From: Betaproteobacteria bacterium
GTDB taxonomy: Bacteria > Pseudomonadota > Gammaproteobacteria > Burkholderiales > SG8-41
DNA: 63,760 nucleotides
Reading direction: 5' to 3'
Assembly: GCA_025363575.1 (NCBI GenBank)
Contig: JANYDM010000019.1
Coordinates: forward strand, 1 to 63,760
The position numbers and the translations under genes were made by a program. The notes below the pieces were generated by a model. It was not told where the DNA came from. It saw nothing but the letters and a program-made list of their open reading frames with translations, and did not search any database. Position 1 is the first letter of the stretch, and each line of letters begins with the position of its first letter. This document shows positions 35,845 to 44,015 of this stretch, one piece after another.

Positions 35845-36504
35845 TTACGCGTGCAGCAGCTGCTTCAACCGGGCCACAGCTGAATAGGGACTTGTGAACA
35901 CGGCGCGTCCGTGGCGCGACGGGATGCGTTCTGCCGCGCTCGCCATTGAAAACTGGCACAGCAGCAACGCATCGCAATCGCCGAGTTCCGCGGCGGCGGC
36001 GGCAATCTGCTTGTCGTGCCCTGCGTCATCACCGGCCTGCAGAGCTTTCAGCGCTGCGGGCACTGCCTTGATCGCGATTTCGAGTTGGGCGTTGCGCGCG
36101 GCGGCGAGCTGCTCGAGCTCGGCCTGCATCGACGGCAGGCTCGGCTCGAATGTCGCGAGCAGCGCAATGCGCGGGCCGGTCGCGATGGCTTCTTCCATCA
36201 TCGCTTCGTTGGGCTTCAATACGGGGATTTTTACCACCGTGCGGGCGACTTCGATCGCCGCGCCGAATGCTGAGCAGGTGAACAGTATCGCATCGGCGCC
36301 GCTGGATTCGACGTATTTCGCCAGCGTGCAGAAGCGGTCGATCATGGCCTGATCGAGCTTGCCGGCGGCGGCGAGATCGGGGGCCAGCGAGTCTTCGAGC
36401 AGGTTCGTTACCTGCGCTTGCGGCCACAGACGCTTGAACGTGCTGCAGATGGGATCGATGGCAACCGGAGTTGCATGGATGAGTGCTATGCGTGGATTTT
36501 TCAT
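35845..36504 (-). CDS. Aspartate/glutamate racemase family protein
   Basis: 219 residues from ATG 36504, where the conserved MKNPRIALIHATPVAIDPI begins. Two Cys needed for two-base racemase or isomerase chemistry are present: AILFTCSAFGAAIE (about residue 80) and ALLLCQFSMAS (about 183). The family covers Asp/Glu and hydantoin racemases and maleate isomerase. The FTCSAFG motif resembles arylmalonate decarboxylase and maleate isomerase relatives. The Bug gene downstream suggests action on an imported acid. Cytoplasmic. Confidence 0.88.
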   Translation of the reverse strand: MKNPRIALIHATPVAIDPICSTFKRLWPQAQVTNLLEDSLAPDLAAAGKLDQAMIDRFCTLAKYVESSGADAILFTCSAFGAAIEVARTVVKIPVLKPNEAMMEEAIATGPRIALLATFEPSLPSMQAELEQLAAARNAQLEIAIKAVPAALKALQAGDDAGHDKQIAAAAAELGDCDALLLCQFSMASAAERIPSRHGRAVFTSPYSAVARLKQLLHA

Positions 36505-36663
36505 GATGCGCCATTTTACCTTACCTGCAACGCGCACGCGTTCATCATGCCGGCCGTTGTCGGCGTGCGCATCGGCAACAGTACGTATTGTCGTGCTTGA
36601 CACGCCGACGCTCGCACCTTACGTTACCGCCGGCACATACAGCGCCCGACTGGAGGAGAAAAT

Positions 36664-37635
36664 ATGTACCGCACATTGCGCATGGCGTTGCTGATGCTGG
36701 CCGCGATCGTCTACTCGCCTGCCTATTCCCAGGCTTATCCGGTTAAACCCGTGCGCGTGCTCGTCGGATATGCACCGGGCGGCGGCACCGACATCATGGC
36801 GCGCGCGATAGGCGCGAAATTGTCGGAGTCGATGAAGCAGCAGTTCGTGATCGACAACCGGCCGGGCGCCAACGCCAATATCGCGGCCAAAGTGGCGGCG
36901 GATGCGCCGGCTGATGGATACACGGTACTGTTCATGTCGGTCGCGCACATCATGAGCAAGCCGGTCTACAAGAATCTTGGTTACGACATCGAGCGCGATT
37001 TCACGCCGATTACCGTCGTAACGAACGTGCCCAACGTGCTGTGCCTGCATCCTTCGCTGCCGGTGAAGTCCGTGAAAGAGCTGATCGCGCTGGCCAAAGC
37101 CAGGCCCGGTGCGCTCACGTATGCGACGTCCGGTATCGGCAGCCCGGAGCATTTCGCCGGCGAGATGTTCAAGGTGATGACGAACACCGACATGCTGTCG
37201 ATACCGTATAAAGGCGGCGGGCCGCTCGCGATCGACCTCGTCGGCGGGCAGGTGATGCTCGCCTTCGATACGGCGCCGCCCATCATGCCGCACATACAAA
37301 GCGGTCGCGTGCGCGCGCTGGCCGTCACCATGGACAAACGCGTGGGGGCGCTGCCCGACGTGCCGACGATCGCCGAATCCGGGGTGCCGGGCTATCAGAT
37401 GAGTACTTGGTACGGCGCGGTCATACAGGCAAGGACGTCGCGCGACATCGTGGTCAAGCTCAATCAGGAGATGCTAAAGGCGCTGGCTTTGCCCGACGTA
37501 AAGGAGCGCATGGCGGGGCTGGGCGCCGATGTGGTCGGCAATTCGATGGACGAGGCCGCCGCACTGATCAAGCTCGAGGTTGCGAAGTACACCAAAGTCG
37601 CCAACGCCGCGAATATCAGGGCCGATCAGCCCTGA
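36664..37635 (+). CDS. Bug/TctC-family periplasmic solute-binding protein
   Basis: 323 residues, start ATG after GGAGGAGAAAAT; signal peptide ends near YSPAYSQ. Motifs: YAPGGGTDIMARA, IDNRPGANANIA, PADGYTVLF, SIPYKGGGPLAIDLVGGQV. It is divergent from the racemase-family gene, with 159 bases between, and convergent with the dehydrogenase ending at 37640, only four bases away. Confidence 0.92.
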   Translation: MYRTLRMALLMLAAIVYSPAYSQAYPVKPVRVLVGYAPGGGTDIMARAIGAKLSESMKQQFVIDNRPGANANIAAKVAADAPADGYTVLFMSVAHIMSKPVYKNLGYDIERDFTPITVVTNVPNVLCLHPSLPVKSVKELIALAKARPGALTYATSGIGSPEHFAGEMFKVMTNTDMLSIPYKGGGPLAIDLVGGQVMLAFDTAPPIMPHIQSGRVRALAVTMDKRVGALPDVPTIAESGVPGYQMSTWYGAVIQARTSRDIVVKLNQEMLKALALPDVKERMAGLGADVVGNSMDEAAALIKLEVAKYTKVANAANIRADQP

Positions 37636-37639
37636 GCGC

Positions 37640-38542
37640 TCAGCGCGGAAGCTTGTCGACGTAGCGGAACATTTCCGTGTGGTCGGAAGTGAAGCCGAGA
37701 TCTTGTTCCATCTTGTTCCAGATATCGGTGCAGGGCTGCGCAAGCAGACTGGATGTGCCCGTCGTCTGCAGCACTTCCAGCGCCGTGCGCACGTCTTTTG
37801 CCATGAGCCCGGTAAAGAACCCCGCGCCGTAAGTCCCCGACAGCATGTGCTGCTTGAACTTGTTTTTGGTCGTGTTGTTCATGCCGCTGGACGCATTGAG
37901 GATGTCGACGACGACGCCGGCGTCAAGGCCGAAACGCTGGCCGGCGACGACCGCCTCGCACGCGGCGACGAGTCCCGCGGCTGACACGTAGTTGTTGAGC
38001 GCTTTGATTGCATGTCCCGCGCCGAGCGGGCCGGCGTGGAAAATCTGGTTGCCGATTTTTTCGAGCATGGATCTTACCCGCGCGAATATCGCAGGGTCGC
38101 CGCCGACCATGATTGCGAGCGTCGCCGCGGTCGCGCCTTTAACGCCGTTCGACACCGGTGCGTCAATCAGTTTGAGTCCGCGTTTTTCCAGCAGCGCGCC
38201 GAGTTCGCGCGTGCCGACGGGTGAAGACGAGCTCATATCGATGACCAGCGAGCCGGATTTAAGGTTTGCGATTACGCAATCCTTGAAATTGTCGCCATCG
38301 CCGCACAATGCTTTGCGCACGATCTTGCCGTCGGGCAGCATGGTGATGACCGTGCCGCACATGCCGCCGAGCGCGGCGAGACTGTCCGCCACTTCGATTT
38401 CGAGCGTCGAGGCCAACGCCTGCGTGCGTTTGACGTCGGTATCGTAAACAACCAGCTTGTAGCCGGCTTTCGCCAGATTGGTCGCCATCGGTGTGCCCAT
38501 GGCGCCGATGCCGACGAAACCGATTTTCGTATTGCCTGTCAT
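37640..38542 (-). CDS. NAD(P)-dependent beta-hydroxyacid dehydrogenase (3-hydroxyisobutyrate/tartronate-semialdehyde type)
   Basis: 300 residues from ATG 38542; the open frame upstream overlaps the next gene. Rossmann start IGFVGIGAMGTPMATNLAKAGY, conserved SSSSPVGTREL, DAPVSNGVKGATAATL (the family usually has DAPVSGG) and the catalytic Lys in AGHAIKALNNYVSA. These enzymes oxidise 3-hydroxyisobutyrate or L-threonate, or reduce tartronate semialdehyde. The nearby tetronate genes make an LtnD- or GarR-like role possible, but no close marker settles it. It shares a strand with the ornithine-cyclodeaminase-family gene 31 bases upstream. Confidence 0.9.
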   Translation of the reverse strand: MTGNTKIGFVGIGAMGTPMATNLAKAGYKLVVYDTDVKRTQALASTLEIEVADSLAALGGMCGTVITMLPDGKIVRKALCGDGDNFKDCVIANLKSGSLVIDMSSSSPVGTRELGALLEKRGLKLIDAPVSNGVKGATAATLAIMVGGDPAIFARVRSMLEKIGNQIFHAGPLGAGHAIKALNNYVSAAGLVAACEAVVAGQRFGLDAGVVVDILNASSGMNNTTKNKFKQHMLSGTYGAGFFTGLMAKDVRTALEVLQTTGTSSLLAQPCTDIWNKMEQDLGFTSDHTEMFRYVDKLPR

Positions 38543-38573
38543 TGCCTTCTCCAGCTGCTGAATTGCGATGAGT

Positions 38574-39542
38574 TTACGCGGGGCCGCCCACCGGCAGCTC
38601 GATGCCGATGTTCTGCGCGCGCGCGACGGTGAGAATGTGGTGCCCGGTATAGATGTCCTGTATGCCCATGCCGTGCGATTCGTAGAGTGTGATGTCATCG
38701 CGCGAGCGGCGGCCGGCGATATGCCCGGCGATTAATTCGCCAAGCTCGGGCAGGGCGTCCCAGTCGAGCTTGCCGCGTTCGATCAGGGGCAGCAGGTCGC
38801 CGCACTCGTTGCGCGCGGTGCCGCGCGAATCGACGACGACTCTGGCGCAACGCGTGATCGCGAGTTCGTCGAGCTCGCGGCGCGTCAGCGCATTGGAGCC
38901 GGCCGCGTTGATGTGCTGGCCGGGCTCCAGCCACTCACCGAGCAGGACCGGATTGGCCGCCTTGGTGATGACGTTGATGATATCCACGCCACGCACGGCT
39001 TCTGGCGCGCTGGCGACAGCTTCCATCTTGATGCCGAGCCTGGCGCTCATCCTGGTGCAGAAATCACGCGCCTTTTCGGATTTTCGGCTATAGACTTTGG
39101 CGGACGTGATATTGCGCACTGCGCACACGGCTTCGAGCTGACCTACCGCCTGCTTGCCTGCGCCGATCATTCCAACCGCGGCGGCATTTTCGCGTGCCAT
39201 ATATTTAGTGGCGACGCCGCTCGCGGCGCCAGTGCGCATCATGCCGAGGTAGCTCGCCTCTATCATGGCAACGAGATTGCCGTTGTCCGTATCGATCAGA
39301 TGAACGTGATAGCGCGCGCCTTTGCCCGGATTCGAGTAGTAAATCTTGTAGCCGATCAGTCTCAGCTCGGGCGCGGCAGCCTGCAGGATATTTTGCGTGC
39401 CGGCCGGGATGCGCGCACGCATGCGCGGTACGTCGACCGCACGGCCTTCGGCGCGTGCTTTCAGCGCGGCTTCGACAAGCTCGACGGTTTTCGGCATCGT
39501 CAGGATTTGCGCGACTTCGGCTTCGTTGATGTATCTAATCAT
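38574..39542 (-). CDS. Ornithine cyclodeaminase / mu-crystallin family protein
   Basis: 322 residues. Marks: RMRARIPAGTQNILQAA, GYKIYYSNPGKGARYHVHLID with the active-site Lys, EASYLGMMRTGAASGVATKYMA, Rossmann segment VGMIGAGKQAVGQLEAV and HINAAGSNALTRRELD. Family members deaminate ornithine or reduce ketimines and imines with NAD(P). Here it heads a two-gene unit with the hydroxyacid dehydrogenase. It starts near repeat copy 3, which separates it from the ThDP gene on the same strand. Confidence 0.9.
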   Translation of the reverse strand: MIRYINEAEVAQILTMPKTVELVEAALKARAEGRAVDVPRMRARIPAGTQNILQAAAPELRLIGYKIYYSNPGKGARYHVHLIDTDNGNLVAMIEASYLGMMRTGAASGVATKYMARENAAAVGMIGAGKQAVGQLEAVCAVRNITSAKVYSRKSEKARDFCTRMSARLGIKMEAVASAPEAVRGVDIINVITKAANPVLLGEWLEPGQHINAAGSNALTRRELDELAITRCARVVVDSRGTARNECGDLLPLIERGKLDWDALPELGELIAGHIAGRRSRDDITLYESHGMGIQDIYTGHHILTVARAQNIGIELPVGGPA

Positions 39543-39558
39543 CTAAAACTTTCGGTTG

Positions 39559-39700
39559 AGCCGCAGACAAACGCAGATAAACGCCAATGAAAATAGGTCG
39601 GCACGGACAAAATCAAGTCAAACGGGCAGCGTCAACGTGGCAGCGGTCAACAAGTTTTGCTTTTGACTTTATCTGCGTGTATCCGCTTTTATCGGCGGCT
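39559..39700. repeat. Intergenic repeat with inverted ends, copy 3
   Basis: Left end AGCCGCAGACAAACGC (39559-39574) with following AGATAAACGCC is inverted relative to ATCTGCGTGTATCCGC / TTTATCGGCGGCT (39671-39700). This is the longest copy (142 bases). Its right end includes the TAG stop of the ThDP gene read on the minus strand, followed by CCGCCGAT, exactly as copy 2 does for otnK. Confidence 0.75.
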
Positions 39701-41390
39701 AGTGTTTTTGATTTTTTAATGCCTCGGCACGGATCGCTGAAAGTGTGGTGCGCGGCGATATGGCGTCCTGGTCGACGCGCAGTTCGAGCAGCGCCGCGGT
39801 CTTGGCATTCCATGCGCGTTCGAACGCGGCTTCGAAATCCGCGGTTTTTTCCACGACTTCGCCATGCAGCCCGTACGCGCGTGCGAGCGCGGCAAAATCA
39901 GGGTTAACGAGGCTGGTGCCGCTGACGCGGCCGGGGTAGTGCTTTTCCTGGTGCATGCGGATAGTGCCGTAAGTGCCGTTGTTGACGACGATGAAAATCA
40001 CTTTGGCGTTGTATTGCGCGGCAGTCGCGAGTTCCTGGCCGTTCATCAGGAAATCGCCGTCGCCGGCGAACGCAATCACGGGCCGGTCCGGATGCACGAG
40101 CTTGGCGGCAACGCCTGCCGGCACGCCATAACCCATGGCGCCGCTGGTCGGTCCGAGCTGGGTGCGAAAGCCGGTGTATTGATAGAAACGGTGCGGCCAC
40201 AGCGTGAAGTTGCCGGCGCCGTTGGTGAGTATGGATTCGGGCGGCAGGCGTTTCTTCAGGTAGAGAATCACTTCGCTCATGTTGAGGTCGCCCGGCACCT
40301 TGACCGGCTTTTGCCAGGCGTCGTATTCGGACCGCGCCGCTTTAGTGCTGTCGGCCCACGGCGCTTTGACAGGCGTCAGTGCGCGTGCTGCCGCGGCGAA
40401 TTCGGGCATCCCCGAATTCATCAGCAGCTCGCCTTGGTAGACGCGGCCGAGTTCTTCGACGCCGGTGTGCACGTGTATGAATTTCTGTTTCGGCCGCGGA
40501 ATGTCGACGAGCGTGTAGTTGATCGTCGTCCATTCGCCCAAGCGCGGTCCGATGGCAATCAGCAGGTCGGCATTGCGGATGCGCTGCTCGATCGCGGGAT
40601 TCATGCCCACCGCAACGTCGCCTACGTAGTTCGGATGGCGATTGTCGAAGAGATCCTGGCAACGGTAGGTGCATGCGACGGGCAATGAGTTGGCTTCGGC
40701 GAACGCCTGTATATCTACGCTGGCTTTCCGGTTCCAGCCGCCGCCGCCGACCATGACGAACGGACGCTGCGCCTGCGCCAGCATTTCGCGCAGCTTGTTC
40801 ATGTCGTCAGCGCCGGGATGTGCGGCGACCCGCTGATAGCGCGCGGTGTCGGCGACCGTCGCGGTGGCGGTCTGCATGTCTTCCGGCAGCGCGAGCACCA
40901 CCGGCCCCGGACGGCCGGACACGGCAAGGTGGAACGCATGGCTGACCATTTCGGGCACGCGGTCTGCGCGGTCGATCTGCGCGACCCACTTCGCCATCTG
41001 GCCGTACATGCGGCGGTAGTCGATTTCCTGGAACGACTCGCGTTCGGTGTATTCGCTGTCGATCTGCCCGATGAACAAGATCAGCGGTGTCGAATCCTGA
41101 AACGCGGTGTGGATGCCTATGCTCGCGTTGGTCGCGCCGGGTCCGCGCGTCACGAAGCAGATGCCGGGCCGCCCCGTCAGCTTGCCGTAAGCTTCGGCCA
41201 TGTTGGCGGCGCCGCCTTCCTGGCGGCAGATGACGAACTTGATCGCGTCGCGCGAATCGTAGAATGCGTCGAGCACCGACAGATAGCTTTCGCCGGGGAC
41301 ACCGAACGCCATGTCGACGCCATGTACTTTGAGCGCGTCGACCACCAGCTGCCCGCCGGTGCGGGTGAGTACAGAATCTGACGGTTTCAT
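39699..41390 (-). CDS. Thiamine-diphosphate-dependent enzyme (acetolactate-synthase-like)
   Basis: 563 residues. N-terminal Pyr domain: GGQLVVDALKVHGVDMAFGVPGESYLSVLDA, CRQEGGAANMAEAYGKLTG with the cofactor-activating Glu, and FVTRGPGATNASIGIHTA. The middle domain lacks clear FAD-binding features that I can confirm. C-terminal PP domain: SGAMGYGVPAGVAAKL, FAGDGDFLMNGQELATA and VNNGTYGTIRMHQEKHYPGR, which bind Mg-ThDP. Members include acetolactate synthase, benzoylformate decarboxylase and sulfoacetaldehyde-type enzymes. It is likely a catabolic decarboxylase or carboligase rather than biosynthetic IlvB, as no regulatory subunit is near. The stop lies inside repeat copy 3. Confidence 0.9.
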   Translation of the reverse strand: MKPSDSVLTRTGGQLVVDALKVHGVDMAFGVPGESYLSVLDAFYDSRDAIKFVICRQEGGAANMAEAYGKLTGRPGICFVTRGPGATNASIGIHTAFQDSTPLILFIGQIDSEYTERESFQEIDYRRMYGQMAKWVAQIDRADRVPEMVSHAFHLAVSGRPGPVVLALPEDMQTATATVADTARYQRVAAHPGADDMNKLREMLAQAQRPFVMVGGGGWNRKASVDIQAFAEANSLPVACTYRCQDLFDNRHPNYVGDVAVGMNPAIEQRIRNADLLIAIGPRLGEWTTINYTLVDIPRPKQKFIHVHTGVEELGRVYQGELLMNSGMPEFAAAARALTPVKAPWADSTKAARSEYDAWQKPVKVPGDLNMSEVILYLKKRLPPESILTNGAGNFTLWPHRFYQYTGFRTQLGPTSGAMGYGVPAGVAAKLVHPDRPVIAFAGDGDFLMNGQELATAAQYNAKVIFIVVNNGTYGTIRMHQEKHYPGRVSGTSLVNPDFAALARAYGLHGEVVEKTADFEAAFERAWNAKTAALLELRVDQDAISPRTTLSAIRAEALKNQKH

Positions 41391-41467
41391 GCGGGGCCTC
41401 GGAGATTTATTTTATTGACTGCGCTGGGACGTATTGTAGCGTGAGCGGCAAAAGCAGTCCGGGGCCG

Positions 41468-42181
41468 TCAGCTTAGCGTCGCGTATTTGGATGTGATTAT
41501 TATTTCACCCGGATATTTAGCCGGCGGCAATTCGTAGCTGCGGTCGCCCCAATTGACGTCGGGCAGCTCGGCGTTGGCAGTCGACTTGACGGGGAAAGGA
41601 AAAAATTGCGCAAGCGTCTCGAGCGGCGTCGTCATGTCCGGCACAGCCATTTTGCCGTCGACCTCCAATAGAGCGGGCTTTTTTTCGACGATGAGGTTGA
41701 GCTCGTAAGTCTGAAGTATGCGTGCTTTGCGGCAGTCGAACCCGGCGAGTATCAGGTTGTAGCACAGCAGCCCCGCGTTCCAAGACGTCAAATGGCCGTC
41801 GATCATCCGTTCGCGCGGATGGCAGGGCACCGTCAGCGCCAGGACTCCGCCGTCGCGAACCGCGGCATAAACCTTTTCGAGGAAAATCCCTACGTTGCGC
41901 TGGTGTTCGAGCACGTGCGAGCACCACACGACATCGAACTGGCGGTCCAGCTTCATTTGCGTGAAGTCGCCGATGTAATCCGCATTGCCGGTCAGGTTGA
42001 TCGAAAAGACGTCCTTGCCGAAATGCCGGAAAAAGCGCGATTGTTCGCCGCCGCCGCTGCCGATGTCGAGCACGGACTGGAAATCGCATTCTTCAACGAC
42101 GCGCATGATTGCGTGCAAGCCCCATTCCAGATCGAAATGGTGCGGGCCGGAGGCCGGGATCGTGTCGGGTTCCGCTGTCAT
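41468..42181 (-). CDS. Class I SAM-dependent methyltransferase
   Basis: 237 residues from ATG 42181. Motif I: FQSVLDIGSGGGEQSRFF; motif II region INLTGNADYIGDF; VVWCSHVLEHQRNVGIFLEKVYAAVRDGGVLALTVP. The HVLEH segment is typical of methyltransferase type 11. Small-molecule or lipid methylation is likely; the substrate is unknown. It runs in the same direction as the ThDP gene (77 bases apart) and opposite to the Bug remnant. Confidence 0.9.
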   Translation of the reverse strand: MTAEPDTIPASGPHHFDLEWGLHAIMRVVEECDFQSVLDIGSGGGEQSRFFRHFGKDVFSINLTGNADYIGDFTQMKLDRQFDVVWCSHVLEHQRNVGIFLEKVYAAVRDGGVLALTVPCHPRERMIDGHLTSWNAGLLCYNLILAGFDCRKARILQTYELNLIVEKKPALLEVDGKMAVPDMTTPLETLAQFFPFPVKSTANAELPDVNWGDRSYELPPAKYPGEIIITSKYATLS

Positions 42182-42279
42182 GACGCGTTGAGTGTATGAA
42201 TCGAAGAGCGCATTGTAGCGTCTGCAAGGTTGGCGCACACCGCCGCGATATACTGCGACTCTTGCCAGGGAGAGGTGCG

Positions 42280-42414
42280 ATGACGTATCTGAAATGTCGT
42301 CTGCGTGCGATGGCCGGCGCAGCGTGCCGCGCCATTCCGGCGCTCGCGGGCGCGCAGCCCTATCCGAGCCAGCCGATCCCCGTGATCAATCCCGCGGCGC
42401 CCGGGCGGCAATAG
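42280..42414 (+). pseudogene. N-terminal remnant of a Bug/TctC-family gene
   Basis: The 44 codons from ATG 42280, after an AGGGAGAGGTGCG ribosome site, encode a signal-peptide-like stretch then AQPYPSQPIPVINPAAPGRQ and a TAG stop. Intact Bug proteins begin their mature part as YPSKPIRLIVPFAPGGG, so this is the first strand and loop of that fold with nothing after it. The next gene starts 20 bases later. It is either a deletion remnant or a leader peptide derived from a Bug gene. Confidence 0.7.
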
Positions 42415-42433
42415 CGAGTAGGCGGACGGAAAC

Positions 42434-44014
42434 ATGAATAGCGAAAAATTTATGCTACGCCGCCATGTCATCAAGGCAGGGGTTGCCGCTGCCTCGCTGT
42501 TCGTGCCCGCGCCGTGGGCGTGGGTGTGGGCTCAGCAGTCGGACGGAGCGCTGAAGCTCGTGCGTGTGCCGAAGATCGCGCTGGTTATCGGCAATGCGAA
42601 GTATCCCCATGCGCCGCTCAGGAACCCGGGCAACGATGCGAAAGGCATCGCGGGTGAATTGCAGAAAATCGGCTTTCAGGTCAATCTCAAGCTCGACGCG
42701 CGCAGAAACGAGATGATCGAGGCGATCCGCGCTTTCGGCAGCGAACTCGGCAGGCAAAAGGGCGTGGGCCTGTTCTTTTACGCCGGCCACGGCGCGCAGC
42801 TTGCATGGAAGAACTACCTTATTCCGGTCGACGCCGACATCGAAAAGCTGGAAGACATGCAGACAAAGACGGTGGAATTGAATTCACTGATCGAGGGCAT
42901 CGTCAAGGCGCAAAACCCGATGAACGTGATCATCCTCGATGCCTGCCGCGACAATCCCTTCGGCAACAAGGTGAACACGCAGCAGAAAGGGCTGTCGCAA
43001 TTCGATGCGCCGCCCGGCTCGCTGCTCGCGTATGCGACTTCGCCGGGCAACACCGCCGCCGATGGCGAGGGAACGAACGGCCTTTACACCGAGAACCTGC
43101 TGCGCGAGATCAAAGTGCCTGAAGCCAGAATCGAAGATGTCTTCAAGCGCGTGCGCCTCGCGGTGCGGCGCAAGACCGAAGGTCAGCAGATCCCGTGGGA
43201 GAGCACTTCGCTCGAGGAGGACTTCTGGTTCATCCCGCCGAAGGAGATCAAGCGACTGTCCGACGAGGAGGCGGAGCGGCTCTTCAGGGAGGAGCTCGCG
43301 CTGTGGGAGAGAATCAAGGCAGCGAAGGAGCCCGCGCCGCTCGAAGACTATCTGCGGCGCTACCCGAGCGGTAAGTTCACCGAGCTGGCGCAACTGCAGC
43401 TTGAAACGGTGCTCGCGGCGAAAGGCGAGAAAAAAATCAAGCTTGGGTCTTCCGCCGGCAATCCGTTTACCAAGGGTTCGGCCGTCGCCAATACCGCTTA
43501 CAAAGTCGGCGACAGTTACACCTTCCGCATTCTCGATCTGAAAACGCGTGCTGAGAAAAGGCAGACGACCGCGACGGTCGAGCGGATCGAGGGGGGCGAT
43601 GTCGTCTTCAGCAGCGGCCTCGTCACCGATCTGCTCGGCAACAACCTGAAGGCCGACGACGGCCGGCGCTACACGCCAAGGCAGCAGTTCCCGCTCGAAT
43701 ACGCGGTAGGCAGGCAGTGGCACTCGCGCTTCATGTCGACGACCCGCAGGGGCGACGACGAGGGGGTCACCGACACTGATTCGAAAATCGTCGGCCGCGA
43801 GCGCATCACAGTGCCGGCGGGCACGTTCGACGCGTTTCGCATTGAGGCCATCGGCAAGACGGTGTTCAAGACCGGGTTCACCGGCACGCGGGTGACGAGA
43901 TGGGTGGCGCCTGACCAAGTGCGCAGGTCGATCGCTTACGAAGAGGTTCTGACCGCCGGCACGAAGACGTTGATCTCCGAGCGCGGCGAACTTCTCTCGT
44001 TCAAGCAGTCGTGA
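42434..44014 (+). CDS. Caspase-fold (peptidase C14) protein with Tat-type signal
   Basis: 526 residues. The N-terminus MLRRHVIKAGVAAASLFVPAPWAWVWAQ has an RR motif and hydrophobic stretch suggesting Tat export. The caspase domain (about 45-260) has KIALVIGNAKYPHAPLRNPGNDA, FFYAGHGAQL with His119, and VIILDACRDNPFG with Cys171, a complete His-Cys dyad. A helical linker (about 270-330) and a C-terminal beta-rich domain (about 360-520: YKVGDSYTFRILDL, RRYTPRQQFPLEY) follow. Bacterial orthocaspases usually cleave after Arg or Lys. It sits one base before an exported amidohydrolase-like gene, so the pair is probably co-expressed. Substrates are unknown. Confidence 0.9.
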   Translation: MNSEKFMLRRHVIKAGVAAASLFVPAPWAWVWAQQSDGALKLVRVPKIALVIGNAKYPHAPLRNPGNDAKGIAGELQKIGFQVNLKLDARRNEMIEAIRAFGSELGRQKGVGLFFYAGHGAQLAWKNYLIPVDADIEKLEDMQTKTVELNSLIEGIVKAQNPMNVIILDACRDNPFGNKVNTQQKGLSQFDAPPGSLLAYATSPGNTAADGEGTNGLYTENLLREIKVPEARIEDVFKRVRLAVRRKTEGQQIPWESTSLEEDFWFIPPKEIKRLSDEEAERLFREELALWERIKAAKEPAPLEDYLRRYPSGKFTELAQLQLETVLAAKGEKKIKLGSSAGNPFTKGSAVANTAYKVGDSYTFRILDLKTRAEKRQTTATVERIEGGDVVFSSGLVTDLLGNNLKADDGRRYTPRQQFPLEYAVGRQWHSRFMSTTRRGDDEGVTDTDSKIVGRERITVPAGTFDAFRIEAIGKTVFKTGFTGTRVTRWVAPDQVRRSIAYEEVLTAGTKTLISERGELLSFKQS

Positions 44015-44015
44015 T

